A DNA stretch of 64,000 nucleotides from Avipropionibacterium sp050157065 (lineage in GTDB: Bacteria > Actinomycetota > Actinomycetes > Propionibacteriales > Propionibacteriaceae). The stretch lies in the NCBI GenBank assembly GCA_050157065.1, contig CP189573.1; one strand, written 5' to 3'. Under the pieces are notes generated by a model. The model saw only the letters and a program-made list of their open reading frames with translations. It made no database searches and was not told the origin of the DNA. The translations under genes and the position numbers were made by a program. Of this stretch, positions 57,458 to 64,000 are shown one piece after another (within the stretch, counting starts at the first letter, position 1; the number at the start of each line of letters is the position of its first letter).

Positions 57458-57991
57458 ATGTGTGAGTACTGCGGCTGCCGGGAGAACCCGGCGATCGGAC
57501 GCCTGATGGACGAGCACGACCAACTGTTGACGCAGCTCGACCGGGCCCGTCGGCAGCTCGCGGCCGGCGACGGCGCCGGCCTGGAGCAGACCCTGACCGA
57601 GTTCGGTGCGCTGCTCGGTGCACACACCGGGCTGGAGGAGGCCGGCATCTTCGCGGCGATGAAGCAGGCCGGCGAGTTCGTCGAGGTGGTCGACGAGCTG
57701 ACCCAGGAGCACCGCGACCTGGATTCCGTGCTGGCCGCCCTCGACACCACCGCCGCCGACCTTGATCAACAGTTGGTCGTGATGACTGCCGACCTGACCG
57801 AGCACATCGACAAGGAGAACAACGGCATCTTCCCCGCCTCGGTGGTGTCGTTGCATCCGCAGGACTGGCTTGTCGTCGAACGTGCCCATGCGCACCTCGG
57901 CCCGGGGCATGATCATGGACATGACGGGCACGGCCATGAACACGGGCACCAGCACGACGACGAGCATGGGCACGAGCACGACCCCCACTGA
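57458..57991 (+). CDS. Hemerythrin-domain protein with His-rich tail
   Basis: A 177-residue protein. It begins MCEYCGCREN with three clustered cysteines, then a hemerythrin-like four-helix domain (about 12-145) with iron-ligand residues in DEHDQLL, HTGLEEAGIF, QEHRDLD and HIDKENNGIF. The last 27 residues are almost entirely His/Asp/Glu/Gly (GHDHGHDGHGHEHGHQHDDE), a possible metal store or buffer. A role in di-iron or oxygen/NO sensing is likely. Its 3' end overlaps the monooxygenase start. Confidence 0.8.
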   Translation: MCEYCGCRENPAIGRLMDEHDQLLTQLDRARRQLAAGDGAGLEQTLTEFGALLGAHTGLEEAGIFAAMKQAGEFVEVVDELTQEHRDLDSVLAALDTTAADLDQQLVVMTADLTEHIDKENNGIFPASVVSLHPQDWLVVERAHAHLGPGHDHGHDGHGHEHGHQHDDEHGHEHDPH

Positions 57992-59555
57992 GCGGTCGAC
58001 CGACGTCCTGGTCGTCGGCGCGGGGCCGACCGGCCTGATGCTGGCGAACTGGTTGCAGCGGCTGGGGGTCGACCACGTCATCGTCGATGACGGGGACGCT
58101 CCGACCAGGGAGTCGCGGGCCATCATCCTGCAGTCCCGCTCGATGGAGCTCTACGCGCAGCTGGGCATGGTCGACGCCGTCCGGGACCGGGCGACCACGG
58201 CCAAAGGGGTGCGTCCGGGCTGGCTCGACCGGCAGGCGCCGGGGTGGCTGCCGGTCCAGGCACTGGGCCGGGGCCAGACGCCGTACCCGGGCTTCTTCAC
58301 CGTCGAGCAGTCGGTCAACGAGCAACTGCTGGTCGACCACCTCGTCGCGACCGGGGGAGATGTCACCTGGGGGCGCCGGGTGACCGATCTCGCGACGGTT
58401 CCCGATGGCGTACGGGCGCGGGTGTCCGGCCCGGTGGGTGAGGAGGTGATCACCGCCCGTCACTGCGTCGGCGCGGACGGGGCGCGTTCGGTGGTCCGCA
58501 AGGCCGCCGGCATCGAGTTCAGCGGTGTCACCAATCCCGAGACCTTCTACGTGATCGATGCCGAGGAGGTCAGCGGGCTCGACCACGAGGTGATCAACCT
58601 GCGGCCCGGCCGCAACGAGTTCCTGGTCACCTTCCCGATGACCGGTGACCGCCACCATCGGTTGATCGGATCGCTCGGCGAGGACGAGACCGAGGCCGAT
58701 GTCCGGCAGCTGCTCGGCGAGCGCTACGGGGTGACCTGGGGGCGGTCCGGCTGGTTCGCCGAGTACCGGCTGCACCACCGGGTGGCGGACCGGTTCCGCA
58801 GGGGAGCGTTCCTGCTCGCCGGCGACGCCGCGCACGTCCACTCCCCGGTCGGTGGGCAGGGGATGAACACCGGCCTGCAGGACGCGCACAACCTGGCGTT
58901 CAAGCTGGCCGCGGTGGTACACGGCGAGGCCGACGACCGACTGCTCGACGCCTACGAGGCCGAACGCCGCCCGGTGGCGCAGCGGCTGGTCGAGACCACC
59001 GACGCCGCGTTCCGGTTGGTGGTCGACCAGAGCCGGCGCGCGATCGCCACCCGTCGCTGGGTGATCCCGGCGGTGGTGCCGCTCGCAGTGCGTGTGGTGC
59101 CACGATTGCCGGGCGCCGACGCGGTCGCCGGCCTGGTCGGCCAGTGGCGGATCCACTACCGGCCACCGGCGGGGTTGGTGCCGCGGACCGGCAACCCGTG
59201 GGACCGGATCAACGAGCGGGCGCTGGGCCGCCGGCTGCCGTGGACCGGCAACAACCACGACGTGCTGACCGCCGCCTGCTGGCAGGTGCACGCGTACGGC
59301 GACGACCTCCCGTCACTGGCCGGACTGCCCGGCCAGGTGGCCCGCGCCCACCGGTTCGAGGCCCGGCCCGACCTCGGCCTCGGCCCCGGCGTCTGGTACC
59401 TGGTTCGGCCGGACGGCTTCGTGCAGGCGGCGGCGACCCCCACCGATGCGCCGGCGGTGTTCGCCGCACACCTGCACGCCCTGGGTCACCGGCTCGTACG
59501 AACCAGCTCCGCGGCCGCGACCAGGTTGGCCAGCGACGCCGCCACCTCCGGGTAG
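57966..59555 (+). CDS. FAD-dependent aromatic monooxygenase-like protein
   Basis: Group A flavin hydroxylase of 529 residues. FAD motif VLVVGAGPTGLMLA is at about residues 15-28, the second site is LLAGDAAHVHSPVGGQGMN, and a thioredoxin-like C-terminal domain ends the chain, as in PHBH/MhpA relatives. ATG 57966 is the last in-frame ATG before the fold; upstream ATGs (57915-57936) translate the His-tail DNA in a shifted frame as Thr/Met/Gly. The 26-base overlap couples it to the hemerythrin gene. The 3' end overlaps metE by 70 bases. Confidence 0.82.
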   Translation: MGTSTTPTERSTDVLVVGAGPTGLMLANWLQRLGVDHVIVDDGDAPTRESRAIILQSRSMELYAQLGMVDAVRDRATTAKGVRPGWLDRQAPGWLPVQALGRGQTPYPGFFTVEQSVNEQLLVDHLVATGGDVTWGRRVTDLATVPDGVRARVSGPVGEEVITARHCVGADGARSVVRKAAGIEFSGVTNPETFYVIDAEEVSGLDHEVINLRPGRNEFLVTFPMTGDRHHRLIGSLGEDETEADVRQLLGERYGVTWGRSGWFAEYRLHHRVADRFRRGAFLLAGDAAHVHSPVGGQGMNTGLQDAHNLAFKLAAVVHGEADDRLLDAYEAERRPVAQRLVETTDAAFRLVVDQSRRAIATRRWVIPAVVPLAVRVVPRLPGADAVAGLVGQWRIHYRPPAGLVPRTGNPWDRINERALGRRLPWTGNNHDVLTAACWQVHAYGDDLPSLAGLPGQVARAHRFEARPDLGLGPGVWYLVRPDGFVQAAATPTDAPAVFAAHLHALGHRLVRTSSAAATRLASDAATSG

Positions 59556-61768
59556 CGGCGGGTCTTGAGACCACAGTCCGGATTCACCCACAGCTGCGAC
59601 TCGTCGAGCTGGTCCACCGCCGAGCGGAGCGCCCGCGCGATCTCGTCGGTGGTCGGGACCCGCGGCGAGTGGATGTCCCAGACGCCGGGGCCGACCCCGG
59701 ACGCGTACCCGATGGCGGCGAGCTCGCTGACGGTCTCGAGGTGGGAGCGGGTCGCCTCGAGGCTGATCACGTCCGCATCCAACTCGATGATGGCCTCGGT
59801 GATGTCACCGAATTCGGCGTAGCACATGTGGGTGTGGATCTGGGTGTCGTCGCGCACCCCCGCGGTGGTCAGCCGGAACGCGTCGACGGCCCACCGCAGG
59901 TAGGCCGGCCGATCGGCGCGGCGCAGCGGCAGCGTCTCCCGCAGCGCCGGTTCGTCGACCTGGATCACCGCGGTGCCGACTGCCTCGAGGTCGAGCACCT
60001 CGGCGCGCAGTGCCCGGGCCAACTGGCGGGCCGTGGTCGCCCACGGTTGGTCGTCGCGCACGAACGACCACGCCAGCATCGTGATCGGCCCGGTCAGCAT
60101 GCCCTTCACCGGCTTGTCGGTGCGTGACTGGGCGTACTGCGTCCAGCCGACGGTCATCGGCTCGGGTCGGACCACCCCGCCGGCGATGATCGGCGGCCTC
60201 ACGTACCGGCTGCCGTACGACTGGACCCAGCCGTGCCGCGTGGTGATGATCCCGTCGAGTTGTTCGGCGAAGTACTGCACCATGTCGTTGCGTTCCGGCT
60301 CGCCGTGCACCAAGACGTCCAGGCCGAGCTCCTCCTGCAGCGTGATCACCCGGTCGATCTCGGTCCGCATCGCCGCGTCGTAGCCGGCCGGGTCGAGGGT
60401 GCCGCGCCGCAGCGCCGCCCGGGCCCGTCGCAGTTCATCGGTCTGCGGGAACGACCCGATCGTGGTGGTCGGCAGCCGGGGGAGACCGAGGCGTTCCTGC
60501 TGGGCGGCCGCCCGATCGGCGTACGGTCGACGTCGTCGCAGCACGTCATCGGTGTCGGTGCGGTGCTCCTCGACCGGCTGGGGCCGGGTCGCGCGAGCAG
60601 CCCTGCTGGCTGTCAGTGCCGGCTCCGCGAGGGTGGGGTCCGGCCCTGCCGCGGTCGCGATGGTGCCAAGCTCCGCCAGCTTCTGGTCGGCGAAGGCGAG
60701 CCAGCCGCGGGTCCGGTCGTCGAGGTGGTCCTCCCGTGTCACGTCGAGCGGGACGTGCAGCAGCGAGCAGGACGGTGCCACGTCCACCCGATCGGCCAAC
60801 TCGGCCAGCCGGAACACCGTGGCGGCGGCGCGGTCCAGGTCGGCGCGCCACACGTTGCGGCCGTCGACCACCCCCGCGACGATTCGCTTGTCGCGCAGGC
60901 CCTGGTGCCCGGCCAACAGATCGAGGTTCTCGTGACCCGGACCGGTCAGGTCAATGGCCAGGCCCTCGACCGGCAGGTCGGCGACCATCGCCGCGGCCGC
61001 CCCGAGGTGCCCGAAGTAGCTGGCCAGCAGCAGATTCGGGCGTGCGGTCGTGGTGTCCGGTCCGGTCAGCTCCCGGTAGGCCCGCTCGACGGCGGCGAGT
61101 TCGTCGACGGTGAGGTCGGTGACCAGGATCGGTTCGTCCAGCTGCACCCAGTCGACACCGGCGGCCCGGAGTTCGCCGAGCAGGTGGCCGTACGCGGGCA
61201 GCAGCCGGTCGAGCAGGCTGAGTGGATCAAAGTCGGCGGGGGCGTCGGCGGCCGGCTTCGCCAGCCGCAGGAACGTGATCGGCCCGACCACCACCGGGCG
61301 GACGGGGGTCGACAGGGTCTCCCGGGCGGCCCGGACCTCGGCCAGCAACGACTCGGCGTGGAGGGTGAACCGTTGCTCGGGGCCCAGTTCGGGGACGAGG
61401 TAGTGGTAATTCGTGTCAAACCACTTGGTCATCTCCAACGGGGGCACGTCCGCGGTCCCCCGCGCCATGGCGAAGTAGCGGGCCACCGGGTCGTCGAGAC
61501 CGGTGAATCGCGGTGGCACCGCACCGAACAGGCAGCTGGCGTCGAGCACGTGGTCGTACAACGAGAAGTCGCCGACGGGAATCTCGTCGAGCCCGGCGGT
61601 CTCCATGGTGCGCCAGCGTGCCCGTCGTACGGCGTCGGCCTGTTCGAGCAGCTGGTCGACGGTCAGGTCACCGCGCCAGTGACGCTCGAGCGCCCGTTTC
61701 AGTTCACGGTCGGGGCCCTGCCGGGGATAGCCGTGGGCAGTGGTGGATGGGGTCGATACAGAGGTCAC
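59486..61768 (-). CDS. metE: Cobalamin-independent methionine synthase
   Basis: Transfers methyl from methyltetrahydropteroyl-triglutamate to homocysteine without B12. 760 residues, normal length. N-terminal barrel about 1-360; C-terminal catalytic barrel with zinc ligands in THMCYAEFG and NPDCGLKTR. Starts at GTG 61768 with AAGGAG six to seven bases upstream; an open frame to 61855 falls inside the riboswitch. The cobalamin riboswitch upstream indicates repression when B12 is available. Confidence 0.95.
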   Translation of the reverse strand: MTSVSTPSTTAHGYPRQGPDRELKRALERHWRGDLTVDQLLEQADAVRRARWRTMETAGLDEIPVGDFSLYDHVLDASCLFGAVPPRFTGLDDPVARYFAMARGTADVPPLEMTKWFDTNYHYLVPELGPEQRFTLHAESLLAEVRAARETLSTPVRPVVVGPITFLRLAKPAADAPADFDPLSLLDRLLPAYGHLLGELRAAGVDWVQLDEPILVTDLTVDELAAVERAYRELTGPDTTTARPNLLLASYFGHLGAAAAMVADLPVEGLAIDLTGPGHENLDLLAGHQGLRDKRIVAGVVDGRNVWRADLDRAAATVFRLAELADRVDVAPSCSLLHVPLDVTREDHLDDRTRGWLAFADQKLAELGTIATAAGPDPTLAEPALTASRAARATRPQPVEEHRTDTDDVLRRRRPYADRAAAQQERLGLPRLPTTTIGSFPQTDELRRARAALRRGTLDPAGYDAAMRTEIDRVITLQEELGLDVLVHGEPERNDMVQYFAEQLDGIITTRHGWVQSYGSRYVRPPIIAGGVVRPEPMTVGWTQYAQSRTDKPVKGMLTGPITMLAWSFVRDDQPWATTARQLARALRAEVLDLEAVGTAVIQVDEPALRETLPLRRADRPAYLRWAVDAFRLTTAGVRDDTQIHTHMCYAEFGDITEAIIELDADVISLEATRSHLETVSELAAIGYASGVGPGVWDIHSPRVPTTDEIARALRSAVDQLDESQLWVNPDCGLKTRRYPEVAASLANLVAAAELVRTSR

Positions 61769-61797
61769 GGAACTCTCCTTCGCGAGTTCGTGCGGCG

Positions 61798-61817
61798 CGA
61801 CGGGCGGTTGCCCGTCG
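61798..61817 (-). promoter_or_regulatory. Hairpin between riboswitch aptamer and metE
   Basis: CGACGGGC (61798-61805) and GCCCGTCG (61810-61817) form an eight-pair perfect stem with a four-base loop, directly after the aptamer and about 20 bases before the metE ribosome site. Likely expression-platform element. No T-run, so translational or Rho-linked control is more plausible than a plain intrinsic terminator. Confidence 0.55.
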
Positions 61818-61821
61818 GGCG

Positions 61822-62012
61822 ACGGCAGGTCTTCGGACTCGTGGGCACGAGCCACGGATGGCTCGCCTACTGGCCGTCGCTTCCCGGGTCGATGGACCCA
61901 GTGCTTGGTGACGGCGGTCGTTCCCTCTCACCGCTGCGGGGCAGTCCCGGACTCACACCGGGTTCCCTGTTGCCCCTCCCACGTTGCCGTGCAGGCGGGA
62001 GGACCGTACGCG
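61822..62012 (-). ncRNA. Cobalamin (AdoCbl) riboswitch
   Basis: Read on the minus strand, the leader contains GGGAACCCGGTGTGAGTCC, then GGGACTGCCCCGCAGCGGT, the conserved B12-box core, and ends with GTCCGAAGACCTGCC, the usual 3' closing strand. The 5' side has CCTCCC and GGGAGG as an early stem. Located 50-245 bases ahead of metE, a classical target. Ligand binding should lower metE expression. Boundaries are approximate. Confidence 0.93.
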
Positions 62013-62021
62013 TCGGCGACC

Positions 62022-62525
62022 CTAACCCAGTGCCGACTTTGCCACCGGCACGTCTCGGGGGGACGACCGGCGCTGCAGCCGGTCACCGGCGGTCCGCCGC
62101 TTCGAGCTGATCGGCTCGACCCCGACGGCCCTGGCCAGCCCGGTGGTCGGCATGTCGCCGTAGAACGACTCGGCCCGGGCGATCTCGTACGTCTCGTGCC
62201 AGATGCCGACCGCCCCGGGCACCTTGTGGCCGCGACGCAGGAACGTGAGCCAGGCCGGCCGGTGCTGCTGCTCGTTGTCGTTGGCGTATCGGTAGACGTG
62301 GTCGACGCTGCGGAACCACAGCACCACGGTGACGCCACGTTCACCCATCAGCAGCCGGTAGCCCAACATGCCGCTGTCGGGGTCGCGGCTCAGTTCCTTC
62401 AGCATCGGCGGCATCGCGAAGAAGGTCGGCAGCCACGCGTCGGGGCGCCACGGCTTGTTGATCCGCATGCCGATGTGGAACACGACCAGGTCGTCAGTGG
62501 GGGTGTGGGTGGTGAGCTGGCGCAT
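62022..62525 (-). CDS. DUF4188 family protein
   Basis: A 167-residue protein starting MRQLTTHTPTDDLVVFHIGMRINKPWRPDAWLP, typical of DUF4188 (dimeric alpha-beta barrel related to aldoxime dehydratase-like or heme-monooxygenase folds), with WHETYEIARAESFYGDMP near residue 125. AAGGAG precedes ATG 62525. Divergently transcribed from the MerR gene, with a shared palindrome; probably the regulator's target. Role unknown. Confidence 0.78.
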   Translation of the reverse strand: MRQLTTHTPTDDLVVFHIGMRINKPWRPDAWLPTFFAMPPMLKELSRDPDSGMLGYRLLMGERGVTVVLWFRSVDHVYRYANDNEQQHRPAWLTFLRRGHKVPGAVGIWHETYEIARAESFYGDMPTTGLARAVGVEPISSKRRTAGDRLQRRSSPRDVPVAKSALG

Positions 62526-62557
62526 CGGGGGCTCCTTGGCTAGATTGGCGAGCACTG

Positions 62558-62575
62558 CTATCCAATAATGGATAG
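62558..62575. promoter_or_regulatory. Perfect palindrome in the MerR/DUF4188 divergent region
   Basis: CTATCCA and TGGATAG flank ATAA (18 bases in all), centred in the 79-base gap between divergent starts. AT-rich for this genome and in the usual place for a MerR operator. Confidence 0.7.
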
Positions 62576-62604
62576 TTCCACTCTCCAATGTCAAGGAGTT
62601 TCGG

Positions 62605-63204
62605 GTGCGGATGTCGGAACTGTCTGCCCGGTCGGGGGTCCCGGTCGCGACGATCAAGTACTACCTGCGCGAGGGTCTGCTGTCGCCGGGGGAGCGCACC
62701 AGCCGCACCCAGGCGACGTACGGCGAGGAGCACGTCCGTCGGCTCGGCCTGGTGCGGGCCCTGGTCGACTCGGCCGGACTGTCGTTGGCCCGGACCAAGG
62801 AGGTGCTGGCCGTCGTCGACCGGCCGATGCCAATGATCGACCGGTTGGCAATGGTGACCCGGGCCGGCGACGACGACGTGCCGCGCCCCGAGGCCCGCGC
62901 CCTGGCCGATGCCCTGGGCTGGCAGGATGTGCCCACCGGGAGCGTGGCGATGGAGCGGCTGCAAGAGGCGCTGGCGGCCATGGCCGCGGCCGGGTTCCGG
63001 GTGCCGACGGAAGCCATCGAGGAACTGGGGGAACGGATGGGCCAGGTGGCCGAGGTCGAGGTCGCCGGCATCCCGACCGACGATGCCGCCGCGGCTGCCG
63101 AGTACGTGCTCGTCGGGACCGCACTGGTCGCACCGGTGCTGTTGGCGCTGCGCGAGGTCGGCCACATCCACCACTCGTTCGCCCGGTTCGGCACACCGTC
63201 GTGA
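62605..63204 (+). CDS. MerR-family transcriptional regulator
   Basis: A 199-residue regulator. The N-terminal HTH MSELSARSGVPVATIKYYLREGLL is unmistakable, followed by a helical dimer region and an Ala-rich C-terminal effector part with no cysteine cluster, so it is not a metal sensor of the MerR/ZntR type. GTG 62605 has AAGGAG six bases upstream; ATG 62611 is an alternative. The stop overlaps the acyltransferase GTG. Confidence 0.88.
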   Translation: MRMSELSARSGVPVATIKYYLREGLLSPGERTSRTQATYGEEHVRRLGLVRALVDSAGLSLARTKEVLAVVDRPMPMIDRLAMVTRAGDDDVPRPEARALADALGWQDVPTGSVAMERLQEALAAMAAAGFRVPTEAIEELGERMGQVAEVEVAGIPTDDAAAAAEYVLVGTALVAPVLLALREVGHIHHSFARFGTPS

Positions 63205-63932
63205 ACCCGTTCTCGCTTGCCCGCAAGGGATTCCTCAAGCCTGCGTACCTGCCGATGGCGCTGCGCTACCTGTGGCTGCGGCTGCGCCGACCCGACATCG
63301 AGTTCGAAGGCTTCGCCTTCGTCGGGCCTCGGGTGGAGTTCGTCCTGGAGTCGGCGAAGGCCCGGCTGGTGATCGGGCGGTGGACCCACATCGGTGAGGG
63401 CACCGCACTGCGGGCACACGAGGGAGTGCTGCGGATCGGCGACAAGTGCGTCCTGGGCCGCGACGTGATCATCAACACCTACCTCGACCTCGAGATCGGC
63501 GACGCCGCGATCATCGCTGATCGCTGCTACCTCGGCGACTTCGACCACCGCACCGACGACACCGGCGTACCGATCAAGGACCAGGGCCTGGTGAAGTCAC
63601 CGGTCCGGATCGGCGCGGACTGCTGGCTCGGCACCCAGTGCGTGGTGGTGCGCGGAGCCGACCTCGGAACCGGGTCGGTGGCGGCCGCGCTCAGTGTCGT
63701 CCGCGGCACCTTCCCGCCGGGCTCGATCGTCGCCGGGGTGCCGGGGAAGGTCGTGGCCAACCGGCACGACCGGTACGCCGACGCCGCCGAGCTCCGGGCG
63801 TACGTGGCCGGACTCGGGCGGGAGGCCGCCGACCGGGCGAGGCGGGCGATGCTCGGCGACGTGCCGGACGGAGCGGATCCGTCGGAGCAGGGTGTCGAGA
63901 CCCGGGGTGACAGGGAAGTTACTGGTGGGTAA
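63201..63932 (+). CDS. Hexapeptide (left-handed beta-helix) acyltransferase
   Basis: A 243-residue protein from GTG 63201, overlapping the MerR stop (GTGA). The N-terminal helix SLARKGFLKPAYLPMALRYL looks membrane-associated; then repeated hexapeptide turns (IGEGTALRAHEGVLRIGDKCVLG, VRIGADCWLGTQ) build a beta-helix, and the end SIVAGVPGKVVANR is typical of the acetyltransferase family. Mycobacterial relatives sit beside polysaccharide glycosyltransferases. Acceptor unknown. Confidence 0.82.
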   Translation: MNPFSLARKGFLKPAYLPMALRYLWLRLRRPDIEFEGFAFVGPRVEFVLESAKARLVIGRWTHIGEGTALRAHEGVLRIGDKCVLGRDVIINTYLDLEIGDAAIIADRCYLGDFDHRTDDTGVPIKDQGLVKSPVRIGADCWLGTQCVVVRGADLGTGSVAAALSVVRGTFPPGSIVAGVPGKVVANRHDRYADAAELRAYVAGLGREAADRARRAMLGDVPDGADPSEQGVETRGDREVTGG

Positions 63933-63962
63933 TATTGGTTCCGACGTGGTCCCGTCACGGGA
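63919..63962. promoter_or_regulatory. Possible operator/promoter ahead of the next gene
   Basis: TTAC-TGGTGG-GTAA (63919-63932) is a short imperfect palindrome overlapping the acyltransferase stop and followed by TAATAT; TCCCGT-C-ACGGGA (63950-63962) is a perfect one. Both precede the start at 63993. Confidence 0.35.
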
Positions 63963-63992
63963 CGTCGAGCTCATCGAGGAGGAGCACCGCTG

Positions 63993-64000
63993 ATGAAGAT
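63993..64000 (+). CDS. Start of an unidentified gene cut by the window end
   Basis: ATG at 63993 preceded by GAGGAGGAG at a normal distance. Only two codons (Met-Lys) are inside the window, so the product cannot be named. Confidence 0.4.

Noticed and set aside
61769..61855. A 29-residue N-terminal extension of MetE
   Set aside because: It would be translated from the riboswitch; GTG 61768 has its own ribosome site and matches family length.

Overview
This 64 kb window is high-GC DNA from an actinobacterium. Supporting signs are the full F1Fo-ATPase operon followed by a DUF2550 gene, an actinobacterial NucS/EndoMS mismatch endonuclease, the GlgE maltosyltransferase pathway, Tat and lipoprotein signals, and frequent GTG starts with ATGA/GTGA overlaps. 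Acyl-CoA mutase, MeaB, methylmalonyl-CoA epimerase and cobalamin adenosyltransferase genes show B12-dependent acyl-CoA metabolism, as in Propionibacteriales. The genus cannot be fixed from the sequence alone. The order ATPase - DUF2550 - cobalamin adenosyltransferase - NucS - epimerase - thiolase - thioredoxin/TPR - GlgB/GlgE follows the backbone known from Mycobacterium (the Rv1303-Rv1328 segment), with blocks inserted into it.

Layout. 0-8.1 kb: atp operon plus DUF2550. 8.2-17.0 kb: an accessory block with two related beta-propeller proteins (the first broken by a one-base frameshift), a broken VapC-type toxin remnant, a Tat-exported alpha/alpha-toroid-like protein, a sulfatase and a TIM-barrel sugar isomerase. 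17.0-29.6 kb: backbone genes (adenosyltransferase, nitronate monooxygenase, cyclophilin lipoprotein, a four-gene two-component operon, NucS, AI-2E-type permease, DivIVA-like coiled coil, epimerase, thiolase, MeaB). 29.6-32.8 kb: small membrane proteins, a MarR regulator, a tandem-repeat stretch, two palindromes and an acyl-CoA mutase large subunit with isobutyryl-CoA mutase-type residues. 32.8-41.3 kb: an RCK/ion-channel protein, a nuclease lipoprotein, a DUF222-HNH protein, a 31-bp tandem repeat, phosphoglucomutase and a cysteine-less thioredoxin/TPR protein. 41.3-47.6 kb: a secreted flavin oxidase and a hexuronate block (UxaC, a TIM-barrel isomerase, a UxuB-like dehydrogenase, a PaaX-like regulator). 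47.6-56.3 kb: the alpha-glucan block glgE-mak-glgB and glgX. 56.4-64.0 kb: a methyltransferase, a hemerythrin, a flavin monooxygenase, metE under a cobalamin riboswitch, and a MerR/DUF4188 divergon with an acyltransferase.

How the parts work together. Phosphoglucomutase, GlgE, maltokinase, GlgB and GlgX form a maltose-1-phosphate-based alpha-glucan system. Cobalamin adenosyltransferase makes AdoCbl, MeaB protects the mutase, and the riboswitch on metE switches off the B12-independent methionine synthase when cobalamin is available, so the window contains makers, users and a sensor of B12. No tRNA, rRNA, insertion sequence or CRISPR array was found.
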